A DNA stretch of 64,000 nt, taken from contig NZ_PVBN01000016.1 of the NCBI RefSeq assembly GCF_002968635.1, positions 60,611 to 124,610 on the forward strand. The letters run 5' to 3'. A model generated the notes under the pieces. It did not search any database. It worked only from the letters and a program-made list of their open reading frames with translations, and was not told the origin of the DNA. The stretch comes from Neorhizobium alkalisoli (GTDB lineage Bacteria > Pseudomonadota > Alphaproteobacteria > Rhizobiales > Rhizobiaceae). Of the stretch, positions 16,006 to 23,433 are shown one piece after another. A program made the translations under genes and the position numbers. Position 1 is the first letter of the stretch; each line of letters begins with the position of its first letter.

Positions 16006-17197
16006 GATTGCGATAGGAAGCTTTGCCTCGATTTCTAACCGCGCGATATCGGCCACGATTTTGGCGCTCGCTTTCATGATGCTCTACGCGGTCGGGATAC
16101 AGGGCGTAATGAAGGCGGGGCCGATCGGCGACGACTTCATGGTCTTCTATCGCGCGGGAGGCCTGTTTCTCCAAGGTGGCGATCCCTGGCTTGCGCTGAT
16201 GAATACTCCGCAGCCCTATTCCTATCCGCCCCACTCGCTTTCGATCGTTGCTGCCTTCAGCCTTCTTCCTCAGCCGATCGCCCTTGCACTCCATATCGCG
16301 ATCTGCCTGGCTGCCATTGCGGTCATGTGCTACTGCGCCAACCAATGGTTTCTGAACATCAAGAGCTTCAGAAGCATGACCATTGCGCAAGCCTTGGCGC
16401 TGGCGCTGATCGTCGGCAATCCCTATACGGCGACCAGCTTGTATCAGGGCCAGATGACATTGCCGGTCATAGCTGCATTGTTGTTATCCTGGCATTTCCG
16501 GCAAAAGGGCCAATGGGTGACGGCGGGCATTTTTCTTGCTCTTGCCACCCTGAAACCGCAGCTTTCCGTCCTCTACGTCATCTGGCTGCTCATGTCGGTG
16601 AATGTCGGGGTGGTTCTGGTGGGGGGCTCGCTCGCCGGCCTCATGATCCTGCCGGGCGCACTGGTCCTTGGCCCGTTTAAGCCATTCGAAAGCTGGCTGA
16701 CCTCGCTTGGCGGCTATTCGCACGTTTCCATCAATGCGCCGGGCTCACCCTTCGTCGTCGGCATGGAAAGCCTTCTGGTGGCGCATGGGCTCGAGCCGGA
16801 CCGCCTCTGGTTGATTCTGTTGTGCCTGGCGGGAACGGCTCTTCTGCACAGGTACCGGCGCCATCTCGACCAGACGGTTACCTTGCACGCATTGCTCGTG
16901 CTCTCTTTCACGTTTCTCTATGCGCACGACTATGATTATGTCGCGGTCATCCTGTTGTGGAGTTACGGGATGATGATGGTCCTCAATAGCGCAAGCTTTG
17001 TAAAATTGGGCTTCTACGCCATTTTGGCGCTTGGCTTCTTCATACCGCAGAGGTTGCTTCGCGATATCGATATCCCGCTTATCGTCCATTCGCGAACATT
17101 GATCCTCGCAGCACTTTGCCTGGCGGTGATCGTCTGGAGCAAGGAGATCAATCGGGCGACATCTCTCGACAAGCGCTATTCCTCCGTCGCAGCCTGA
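16004..17197 (+). CDS. GT87-type (DUF2029) polytopic membrane glycosyltransferase
   Basis: This 397-aa protein has around ten hydrophobic segments. The first periplasmic loop reads DDFMVFYRAGGLFLQGGDPW followed by PYSYPPHSL, the acidic and YPP features typical of polyprenol-phosphate-mannose-dependent GT-C enzymes of family 87; a later LKPQLSVLYVIWLL also fits. It would transfer sugar at the periplasmic face. The start codon lies in an inverted repeat, and no strong Shine-Dalgarno is seen. The 289-base region before it, shared with the divergent RibD-like gene, contains TATATA at 15781. It converges with the glycosidase-like gene. Confidence 0.78.
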   Translation: MIAIGSFASISNRAISATILALAFMMLYAVGIQGVMKAGPIGDDFMVFYRAGGLFLQGGDPWLALMNTPQPYSYPPHSLSIVAAFSLLPQPIALALHIAICLAAIAVMCYCANQWFLNIKSFRSMTIAQALALALIVGNPYTATSLYQGQMTLPVIAALLLSWHFRQKGQWVTAGIFLALATLKPQLSVLYVIWLLMSVNVGVVLVGGSLAGLMILPGALVLGPFKPFESWLTSLGGYSHVSINAPGSPFVVGMESLLVAHGLEPDRLWLILLCLAGTALLHRYRRHLDQTVTLHALLVLSFTFLYAHDYDYVAVILLWSYGMMMVLNSASFVKLGFYAILALGFFIPQRLLRDIDIPLIVHSRTLILAALCLAVIVWSKEINRATSLDKRYSSVAA

Positions 17198-17229
17198 TCT
17201 TTGGTTGGCCCACGGGCGGCGATCCCACG

Positions 17230-18762
17230 TCAGCTCTTCAGGAGCCGTTGTACGGCCTGCCATTTGGGATGGCTCGCGCCCTCGATCTCCAGCAGTCCCC
17301 AGCTTCCCCATTTGCTGGGTTCGCCCATCGAGGCAAAAACCGCGTACAGGTCGCCGCCGGCCGCCCACCAGTTCCGAATATGCCGAATGTAGAGGTCTCC
17401 CATACGGGGATCCCTGTTGGCGGCGATAAACAGATTCGTCAGCTTTTCGTTATTCTCGGCGCCGCCGAAACCGACGAGGTGCTGGCCTCCTTCATAGGCG
17501 TATAGTTTCACTCCATGCTCTCGCGCGATTTCCGCCTGAGTTTCGATGGATCTCTTGTTTTCCGTCTCGATTTCCTTTGCCAACTCGAAGAAGATCCGGC
17601 TGAGCGGCCAGGTGGAGACTTCCTCCGCCCGTTCCGGCGCTCCGAGTCCGCCGCCGAAATAAGGGGCAATAGCCAACACATCCGCGTGTTCCCTCACCCC
17701 ATTCCAGGACATGATGGTCGTGCTCGTCCAGTCGTTTGCCGCCTGGGCGCAATAGACGCCGATGATCCGGTGCTTGTCGGCACCGAACACATCTTCCCAT
17801 CTCGAGATGATCTGCGTCGCGCGATGGGCATAATATCGAAGCTGGGCTTGGTAGCCGTCGGTCGAAAAGCCGAGCGCAAGCCCTTGCTTTCCCGCATAGT
17901 CCGCTTGATCGAACATCATATTCCAGACCTCATTGGAATATTCGACATGCACGTTCAAACTTGGATCGAGATCCTTGCGCACCTGTTCAGCGAAGCGCTG
18001 AACATAATCGTCATCCGCCAGATGCGGCATGTTGAACCAGGGATCGACTTTCACTTCGTTGCTGAGCTCGATCATGTATTCGAGCGGAACACCGAGGTCG
18101 GAGCGGCCGAATTGCCCCGGCCTGGGCCTGTCGTTCCAGCTCCGCACCTGCGAATTGTTGGTGCCCATCCAATCCATGAAGCGCAGGGCGGACATGCCCT
18201 TGAGCCTTTGCAGAAACGGCTCCCGGAACCTGCTTTTCGGGATCGGGCCACGCTCGTAGACCCTGATATTGCGAATCGGATCCGCAGGGTCGGTTTCCAA
18301 TATGCGGCCGGTAAAGGCGTCCGGCTTCCGCAGATTCCGAACATGGTCCCGTCCGGGAAACCGAGCCTCGAGTTCGCCGCCGCCGACATAGGTCATTCGG
18401 CCCTTCCCGTCATAGTGGACGGAAAGCTCGACAGGCAGGTTTTTGCGATGCTCGGTGAATATCAGGAAACTGTCCATCACCGACCCCTTTGGAACCCGGG
18501 TCGGGTAGCCGTCTTCCGTCATGGGAGGCAGCGGCGTGTCCCAGGTGAAGGGTGCGTCCTCGATCTGTACCCGCCAGCGGGCCGCGTTGTGGGCAAGATT
18601 GGAAAAGGCCTGTTCCGCAGCCCAATAGGACATACCGCTTATATTCAGGGCCAGACGGCCGGGGGACGGGGCGGCCGCAAGTGCCGGACCGTTGCTCGAA
18701 CCGCTGAGGAAAGGCGTGAATGCGGCACTCGACAACAATTGCAGCAACGTACGGCGGTTCAC
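17230..18762 (-). CDS. Secreted clan GH-A-like glycoside hydrolase
   Basis: This 510-aa protein starts at GTG 18762 with an AAGGAGG Shine-Dalgarno 5-6 bases upstream; the open frame extends 40 codons further but without family character. The N-terminus NRRTLLQLLSSAAF plus a hydrophobic core and ALA site suggests a Tat or Sec signal. VEYSNEVWN (candidate acid/base Glu) and KLYAYEGGQHLV (candidate nucleophile Glu) resemble the two catalytic strands of clan GH-A (beta/alpha)8 glycosidases. Some homologues are labelled cellulose-binding proteins. It may trim or degrade an exported glycan. It converges with the GT87-type gene. Confidence 0.65.
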   Translation of the reverse strand: MNRRTLLQLLSSAAFTPFLSGSSNGPALAAAPSPGRLALNISGMSYWAAEQAFSNLAHNAARWRVQIEDAPFTWDTPLPPMTEDGYPTRVPKGSVMDSFLIFTEHRKNLPVELSVHYDGKGRMTYVGGGELEARFPGRDHVRNLRKPDAFTGRILETDPADPIRNIRVYERGPIPKSRFREPFLQRLKGMSALRFMDWMGTNNSQVRSWNDRPRPGQFGRSDLGVPLEYMIELSNEVKVDPWFNMPHLADDDYVQRFAEQVRKDLDPSLNVHVEYSNEVWNMMFDQADYAGKQGLALGFSTDGYQAQLRYYAHRATQIISRWEDVFGADKHRIIGVYCAQAANDWTSTTIMSWNGVREHADVLAIAPYFGGGLGAPERAEEVSTWPLSRIFFELAKEIETENKRSIETQAEIAREHGVKLYAYEGGQHLVGFGGAENNEKLTNLFIAANRDPRMGDLYIRHIRNWWAAGGDLYAVFASMGEPSKWGSWGLLEIEGASHPKWQAVQRLLKS

Positions 18763-19000
18763 CTGGACCCTCCTTGAACGCGAAGCTGCTGCCATCTCGG
18801 CTTGAGACATCCACGACCGTCGCATCGAAAGCCATACGCGCATCGCCGGCAAGCAGCCCAAAAGGCGGCGCCGGACCTCCAATCGGATATGCGTCTAGAC
18901 CTTTTGCATAGGCTGAGGAGGGAAGCGGGTACCGGGAGTTCGAACCGGCCACAGAACGACTGCAAGCTACAGCCTAATCACCTGCGGACAAAGGAGGGAA

Positions 19001-19090
19001 TGGCGGAGAGGGTGGGATTCGAACCCACGATACGGTTGCCCGTATGCCGCATTTCGAGTGCGGTGCTTTCGACCACTCAGCCACCTCTCC
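19001..19090 (-). tRNA. tRNA-Ser (anticodon CGA)
   Basis: Read on the minus strand, GGAGAGG opens the acceptor stem and pairs with CCTCTCC near the 3' end, which is followed by encoded GCCA. The D-arm GGCTGAGTGG, the anticodon stem CCGCA/TGCGG around loop CTCGAAA (anticodon CGA), a long paired variable arm (ATACGGG...CCGTAT) and the T-arm GGGTTCGAATCCC are all present. The long variable arm fits serine. It reads UCG codons. Confidence 0.97.
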
Positions 19091-19404
19091 GCTTGAGCAT
19101 GATGACGCGTTGGTCAGCGCGGCGTTCTCATAGCGATGAAAGTTGGGACTGGCAAGGGGCCAATATCAAGAGAAGCCAAGCTTTTATCTTGACAGTTTTT
19201 TGTCTGTCGCGTATCCGAGCACGCGATTAGGCGTGGAAAAGTCTCCATGCCTCTTTGTTTGTGTGAAGGGCATCGGCCTTTCGCGCAGACTTAACCGGCA
19301 GACACGTTCAAAAGACACTTCTTTCGAATCCCTGCTAGAGCCCGACTGATAAAAAGACGGCCGCCTTTTTAGGCAGAGCCGGAACGAACATGAAAGGATA
19401 AAAA
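19091..19404. other. Intergenic region between tRNA-Ser and rplU
   Basis: These 314 bases hold no convincing gene. They must contain the promoter of the minus-strand tRNA and the promoter and leader of rplU-rpmA. The best rplU candidate is CTTGACA at 19188-19194 (see separate entry). A short GACAG/CTGTC inverted pair overlaps that -35 region. Near 19350-19380 a GC-rich run (GGCCGCCTTTTTAGGC) precedes the rplU start. Confidence 0.6.
19189..19217 (+). promoter_or_regulatory. Candidate promoter for rplU-rpmA
   Basis: TTGACA (19189-19194), preceded by C as in the alphaproteobacterial CTTGAC -35 consensus, is separated by 17 bases from TATCCG (19212-19217). The -10 is imperfect. The site is about 190 bases before the rplU start, leaving a long leader in which ribosomal-protein feedback could act. 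Confidence 0.4.
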
Positions 19405-19716
19405 ATGTTCGCAGTCATCAAGACCGGCGGTAAACAGTACCGCGTGGCAGCCAACGACGTCGTGACCATCGAAAAGCTGGACGCCGAAGCTGGTGCAGTC
19501 GTGGAATTCAACGAAATCCTGGTCGTCGGCGTTGGCGCCGATGCCAAGTTCGGCGCTCCCTTCGTTCAGGGTGCGACGGTCAAGGCCGAAGTGGTCGAGC
19601 ATAACCGTGGCAAGAAGGTCATCTCCTTCAAGAAGCGTCGCCGCCAGAATTCCAAGCGGATTCGCGGCCATCGCCAGCATCACACGGTTGTCCGCATCAC
19701 GGACATCTTGGCTTAA
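19405..19716 (+). CDS. rplU: 50S ribosomal protein L21
   Basis: This 103-aa protein begins MFAVIKTGGKQYRVAANDVV, the standard L21 opening, and includes KKVISFKKRRRQNSKRIRGH followed by HHTVVRITDI, the basic rRNA-binding tail. It is a structural protein of the large subunit that binds 23S rRNA. It is followed after 32 bases by rpmA, its usual partner. Length matches the family. Confidence 0.98.
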   Translation: MFAVIKTGGKQYRVAANDVVTIEKLDAEAGAVVEFNEILVVGVGADAKFGAPFVQGATVKAEVVEHNRGKKVISFKKRRRQNSKRIRGHRQHHTVVRITDILA

Positions 19717-19748
19717 CAACGGGTTTCGAAGGTTAAAGGAGAACTCCA

Positions 19749-20018
19749 ATGGCACATAAAAAAGCTGGCGGTTCGTCGCGCAACGGTCGCGATTCTCAGT
19801 CCAAGCGCCTTGGCGTGAAGAAGTTCGGCGGCGAAGTTGTCATTCCGGGCAACATTATCGTGCGCCAGCGCGGCACGCAGTGGCATCCGGGTCAGAACGT
19901 CGGCCTCGGCAAGGACCACACCATTTTTGCACTTACGGCAGGCAACGTGAATTACCGTACGAAGGCCAATGGCCGAGTATACGTGTCCGTAATGCCGAAA
20001 GCCGAAGCAGCAGAATAA
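19749..20018 (+). CDS. rpmA: 50S ribosomal protein L27
   Basis: This 89-aa protein opens MAHKKAGGSSRNGRDSQSKR, the conserved L27 N-terminus that reaches the peptidyl-transferase centre, and contains GNIIVRQRGTQWHPGQNVG. There is no Firmicute-type N-terminal extension. AAAGGAG lies about 9 bases before the ATG. A strong hairpin terminator follows, so the rplU-rpmA unit is probably separate from the downstream acetyltransferase/obgE group. Confidence 0.98.
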   Translation: MAHKKAGGSSRNGRDSQSKRLGVKKFGGEVVIPGNIIVRQRGTQWHPGQNVGLGKDHTIFALTAGNVNYRTKANGRVYVSVMPKAEAAE

Positions 20019-20084
20019 AGCCGGTAAGCGTTTCAAGCAGCCGGTGTCACATCGACCCGGCTGAACGTCCAAGGTTCAGTAAGA

Positions 20085-20126
20085 AAAAAGGGAAGATGGG
20101 ACACCACCATCTTCCCTTTTTCTTTT
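20085..20126 (+). terminator. Rho-independent terminator after rpmA
   Basis: A 15-bp perfect stem (20085-20099 with 20107-20121) including GGGAAGATGG/CCATCTTCCC encloses a 7-base loop, and the 3' arm runs into TTTTTCTTTT. The A-run on the 5' side would also give termination on the opposite strand. Confidence 0.9.
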
Positions 20127-20148
20127 ACCCCCAGCAGGAGGACTGAAC

Positions 20149-20784
20149 ATGCAAGGCGAACTATTGAGGGCGAGCCAATCCCGGCCGCCAGAGGAACGGT
20201 TAAGACCCGACCGGTCGAGAAGCGATTGCCCCGTCTTACTGTCGCAGAGCCTGGTTCTCCGCGCACCCCACGAAGAAGACATCGACGCACTTGCCCATCT
20301 CGCCAACAATGCGAATATCGCGACCATGGTGTCGCGTATGCCGCATCCCTATACGGCAAAAGACGCAGCCGATTTCGTGCGACGCACGAAAGCCGGCGAG
20401 ATCGGCAAATGCGTCTACGCCATTACGCGAGGTGACAACGGCGCCTTCCTCGGCTGCTGCGCGCTGGAGCCCCACCAGGACGAACGAACCCTGGAGATCG
20501 GCTATTGGCTGGGTGAACCCCATTGGAACAAGGGCTATGCCACGGAAGCCGCACATGTCCTGATCGACATGGCCTTCCGGACCCGCAACCACATCGACTA
20601 CATCGATGCCCGCTGCCGGGTAACCAACATCGCCTCCAAGCGGGTCATCCAGAAATGCGGCTTCCAGTTTCAGGGTACCGGCATGATCGATTGCATGGCG
20701 CTTGGCGGCATGGTCGCAGTCGAATGGTTCCGGCTCGACCGCAAGACCTGGATGTCCTTGAGAAGCTGGGGAGAATTGCGATGA
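20149..20784 (+). CDS. GNAT-family N-acetyltransferase (RimJ/RimL-like)
   Basis: This 211-aa protein shows the RimJ/L-type GNAT layout: LVLRAPHEEDIDALAHLANN, then EIGYWLGEPHWNKGYATEAAHVL (acetyl-CoA-binding region with the conserved G-Y-A-T-E-A), and VTNIASKRVIQKCGF near the C-terminus. It probably acetylates a protein N-terminus or small amine; the substrate is unknown. AGGAGGA precedes the ATG. It overlaps the next acetyltransferase gene by four bases (ATGA). A pair of such genes between rpmA and obgE suggests an ancient duplication. Confidence 0.88.
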   Translation: MQGELLRASQSRPPEERLRPDRSRSDCPVLLSQSLVLRAPHEEDIDALAHLANNANIATMVSRMPHPYTAKDAADFVRRTKAGEIGKCVYAITRGDNGAFLGCCALEPHQDERTLEIGYWLGEPHWNKGYATEAAHVLIDMAFRTRNHIDYIDARCRVTNIASKRVIQKCGFQFQGTGMIDCMALGGMVAVEWFRLDRKTWMSLRSWGELR

Positions 20785-21368
20785 ACGCCGCCGTTCTTCA
20801 GAAGCCGGCCCCGCTGGCGACACTGCCGGGGCCTTGTCCTGTTATCGCGACGGAAAGGCTGCTGCTGCGGCCGCACCGGATGGCGGACGCAACGGCTATC
20901 GCGGAATCGCTATCCGACTTCAAGGTGAGCCGGATGTTGTCACGCGTACCTCAGCCGTATGACGGACAGGATGCGCTGGACTGGCTGGTGCCGCAGACAT
21001 CCGGCATTCTGCCGGATTGGACGCTGGCGATCACGACCGGTGATGATGTTCACATCGGCGTCGTTGCCATCGAGCTCCGGCGTGGCGGGTGGCATCTCGG
21101 ATACTGGCTGAACCGCTTCTACTGGGACCGCGGCTACATGACCGAAGCCACCGCGGCGGTGCTGGAGCGTTTTTTCCGGCGGATGCCTGGAGCGACGATC
21201 CATTCCGGCGCGTTCGCCGACAATCTCGCATCGCTGCATGTCCAGAAGAAGCTCGGCTTCAGGATCACCGATGCGGATGAGATCTTCTGCCTGTCACGCA
21301 ACCGCATGGTGCCTCACATCGAGACCATCCTGACGGCGGAGGATTTCCGCCGCCCAGGCCGACCGTGA
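20781..21368 (+). CDS. GNAT-family N-acetyltransferase, second copy
   Basis: This 195-aa protein contains IATERLLLRPHRMADATAIAE, LGYWLNRFYWDRGYMTEATAAVLERFF and DNLASLHVQKKLGF, the three usual GNAT segments. It resembles its upstream neighbour in plan (both have a SRM..V/M P.PY segment after the first helix), consistent with tandem duplication and divergence. Start ATG 20781 overlaps the previous stop. It converges with the endonuclease/phosphatase gene across a hairpin. Substrate unknown. Confidence 0.87.
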   Translation: MNAAVLQKPAPLATLPGPCPVIATERLLLRPHRMADATAIAESLSDFKVSRMLSRVPQPYDGQDALDWLVPQTSGILPDWTLAITTGDDVHIGVVAIELRRGGWHLGYWLNRFYWDRGYMTEATAAVLERFFRRMPGATIHSGAFADNLASLHVQKKLGFRITDADEIFCLSRNRMVPHIETILTAEDFRRPGRP

Positions 21369-21381
21369 GGTCGAAGGACAA

Positions 21382-21411
21382 GAGATCCGGCGGAGAAGAC
21401 CGCCGGATCTC
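21382..21411. terminator. Hairpin between convergent genes
   Basis: A perfect 12-bp stem, GAGATCCGGCGG (21382-21393) with its complement (21400-21411), surrounds a 6-base loop. It sits between the acetyltransferase stop and the minus-strand endonuclease/phosphatase stop and overlaps the latter's stop codon. There is no T-run, but the position suits two-way transcript ending. Confidence 0.55.
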
Positions 21412-22273
21412 AATCGACCTCGACCCAGAGCGGAAAGTGGTCGGATCCGAGCGCGCTGTGATCGATCCGGGCATTTTTCACCCGCGACGCCAATTCAAAA
21501 TTCACGAAGCAATGATCCAGATGCATCTTGACCGGTCCATCCCCCGGCGGCTTTGCCCAGGTGAAGCTTTGCGGCGACAGAAGCCCGAGGCGGTCCAGCA
21601 CGTCGACGAGCTCATTGGCGCGCAGAGATCGACCGTAGTAACGATCCGGCCGGCCGGCCATGGCAATATACTCGGGCGATTCCGGCTCCATGTTGAAGTC
21701 GCCCATCAGAAAGAAATGTTCCGGCAGTGGCGGATCCGGGAAGCCCTCCTCGGCGGCGCCGGTCAAAGCCCCGCCTTCTGCGACGAAGTTGAGCACACGG
21801 TCCTTGAGGAAGCGGATCTGGGACAATCGTTCATCGGGAGAAACGTGATCGAGATGAACGGAGTAGACGCGCAGCGGCCCGCTCGGTGCTGCGATAACCG
21901 CCTCCAGAGCGCCACGCTGCAGGTTGAGCTTGTCGATGGTGCGGCTGCGCGGCAGGAGCAGATGGCGCGTGGCAAGGATCGGCCAGCGCGACAGGATCAT
22001 GTTGCCGAACTGGAAACGACGCTCGACGCGGCGACCGTTCTCGGTGGAGACATCGAGCAAGACATCGCAGGGGGCGGCGTAGACATGGAAGTATTCGGGA
22101 AGAAGTTCGCAGAACCGGGCGACGAGGTCGACGTGGCCGTTTTTGGCAAAACCTCGCGTCACCTCCTGAAGCGCGATGATGTCGGCCCCTTCGATACTCC
22201 TGGCGATGCGTTCGAGATCGAACTCGCCATCCATTCCGATCCCGTACTGGATGTTATAGCTCACCAACTTCAT
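21410..22273 (-). CDS. Endonuclease/exonuclease/phosphatase (EEP) family protein
   Basis: This 287-aa protein begins MKLVSYNIQYG, the usual first strand (Asn metal/phosphate ligand) of EEP enzymes; IIALQEVTRG carries the metal-binding Glu, VHLDHVSPDE the catalytic His, FLMGDFNMEP the GDFN motif, and the C-terminal SALGSDHFPLWVEV the SDHxP motif. Metal-dependent phosphodiesterase or phosphatase on a nucleic acid, phospholipid or other ester; the substrate is unknown. GGAGG lies about 12 bases before the ATG, a slightly long spacing. It diverges from obgE. Confidence 0.9.
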   Translation of the reverse strand: MKLVSYNIQYGIGMDGEFDLERIARSIEGADIIALQEVTRGFAKNGHVDLVARFCELLPEYFHVYAAPCDVLLDVSTENGRRVERRFQFGNMILSRWPILATRHLLLPRSRTIDKLNLQRGALEAVIAAPSGPLRVYSVHLDHVSPDERLSQIRFLKDRVLNFVAEGGALTGAAEEGFPDPPLPEHFFLMGDFNMEPESPEYIAMAGRPDRYYGRSLRANELVDVLDRLGLLSPQSFTWAKPPGDGPVKMHLDHCFVNFELASRVKNARIDHSALGSDHFPLWVEVD

Positions 22274-22371
22274 GATAATCTTTGACCTCCGCCCCAACGG
22301 GCGATATCGAAACCCACCGGATGCCCACTGTGAAATGAGGCTCCGACTAACACAAGATAGACGGCAGTAAG

Positions 22372-23433
22372 ATGAAATTTCTCGACGAGGCAAAAGTCTA
22401 CATACGCTCCGGTGACGGCGGCGGGGGCGCGGTCTCGTTTCGGCGGGAAAAGTTCATCGAGTTCGGCGGGCCGGACGGTGGAGACGGCGGCCGCGGCGGT
22501 GATGTCTGGGTTGAAGCCGTCAACGGCTTGAACACCCTGATCGACTTCCGTTTCCAGCAGCATTTCAAGGCCCAGACCGGCACGCACGGCATGGGACGCA
22601 ACCGCACCGGCGCCAATGGCGGCGACGTGACGCTGAAAGTCCCGGTCGGAACGCAGATTTTCGAGGAAGACAACGAAACGCTGATCATCGACCTGACGAA
22701 AGAGGGCCAGAAGTTCCGGCTTGCGAAAGGCGGCAATGGCGGTTTCGGCAACACCCATTTCAAGACCTCCACAAACCAGGCGCCAAACTGGGCCAATCCC
22801 GGCTTGGAAGGCGTGGAAAAGACCATCTGGCTGCGGCTGAAGCTGATTGCCGACGCAGGTCTGGTCGGGCTCCCCAATGCCGGAAAGTCGACATTCCTCG
22901 CATCCGTGAGCCGGGCGCGCCCGAAGATCGCCAACTATCCATTTACGACGCTGCATCCCAATCTCGGCGTCGCCACCATCGATGGCCGGGAGTTCGTCCT
23001 CGCCGATATTCCGGGCTTGATCGAAGGCGCTCATGAGGGTGTCGGCATCGGCGACCGGTTCCTCGGCCATGTCGAGCGCACCCGGGTACTCCTGCATCTG
23101 GTCTCCGCCGTCGAAGAAAAGGTCGGCAAGTCTTATAAGACGGTGAAACACGAGCTCGAAGCCTACGGCGGCGGTCTGATCGACAAGCCGGTCATCGTGG
23201 CTCTTTCGCAGATCGACGTGCTCGACGACAAGGAACTGAAGAAGAAGGCGAAGGAACTGGAAAAGGCATGCGGCCAGACGCCGTTCCTGATCTCCGCGGT
23301 CACCGGCAAGGGCATGACCGAAGTGTTGCGCGCATTGCGTGACGTGATCGTCGAAGCGAGCGAGGGCGACGAAACGGCACTTCCCGACAGGTCCGTGCCC
23401 ATCCAGGACTTCGATGAAGAGGATAGCCAATGA
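22372..23433 (+). CDS. obgE: GTPase Obg
   Basis: This 353-aa protein has the glycine-rich OBG domain (residues 1-160; SGDGGGGAVSFRREKF, GGDGGRGGDVWV), P-loop GLPNAGKST (166-174), switch region YPFTTLHPNLG, DIPG and SQID in the place of NKxD. Obg binds the 50S subunit and coordinates ribosome maturation with growth and stress in the cytoplasm. Its stop overlaps the proB start (ATGA), the usual Rhizobiales arrangement. Confidence 0.97.
   Translation: MKFLDEAKVYIRSGDGGGGAVSFRREKFIEFGGPDGGDGGRGGDVWVEAVNGLNTLIDFRFQQHFKAQTGTHGMGRNRTGANGGDVTLKVPVGTQIFEEDNETLIIDLTKEGQKFRLAKGGNGGFGNTHFKTSTNQAPNWANPGLEGVEKTIWLRLKLIADAGLVGLPNAGKSTFLASVSRARPKIANYPFTTLHPNLGVATIDGREFVLADIPGLIEGAHEGVGIGDRFLGHVERTRVLLHLVSAVEEKVGKSYKTVKHELEAYGGGLIDKPVIVALSQIDVLDDKELKKKAKELEKACGQTPFLISAVTGKGMTEVLRALRDVIVEASEGDETALPDRSVPIQDFDEEDSQ

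Noticed and set aside
17515..18777. 420-codon plus-strand open frame opposite the glycosidase-like gene
   Set aside because: The minus-strand frame has a signal peptide, Shine-Dalgarno and catalytic motifs; this one has none.
19001..19090. tRNA-Ser as an integration site for a mobile element
   Set aside because: No integrase, no repeated tRNA 3' end and no change in gene character beside it.
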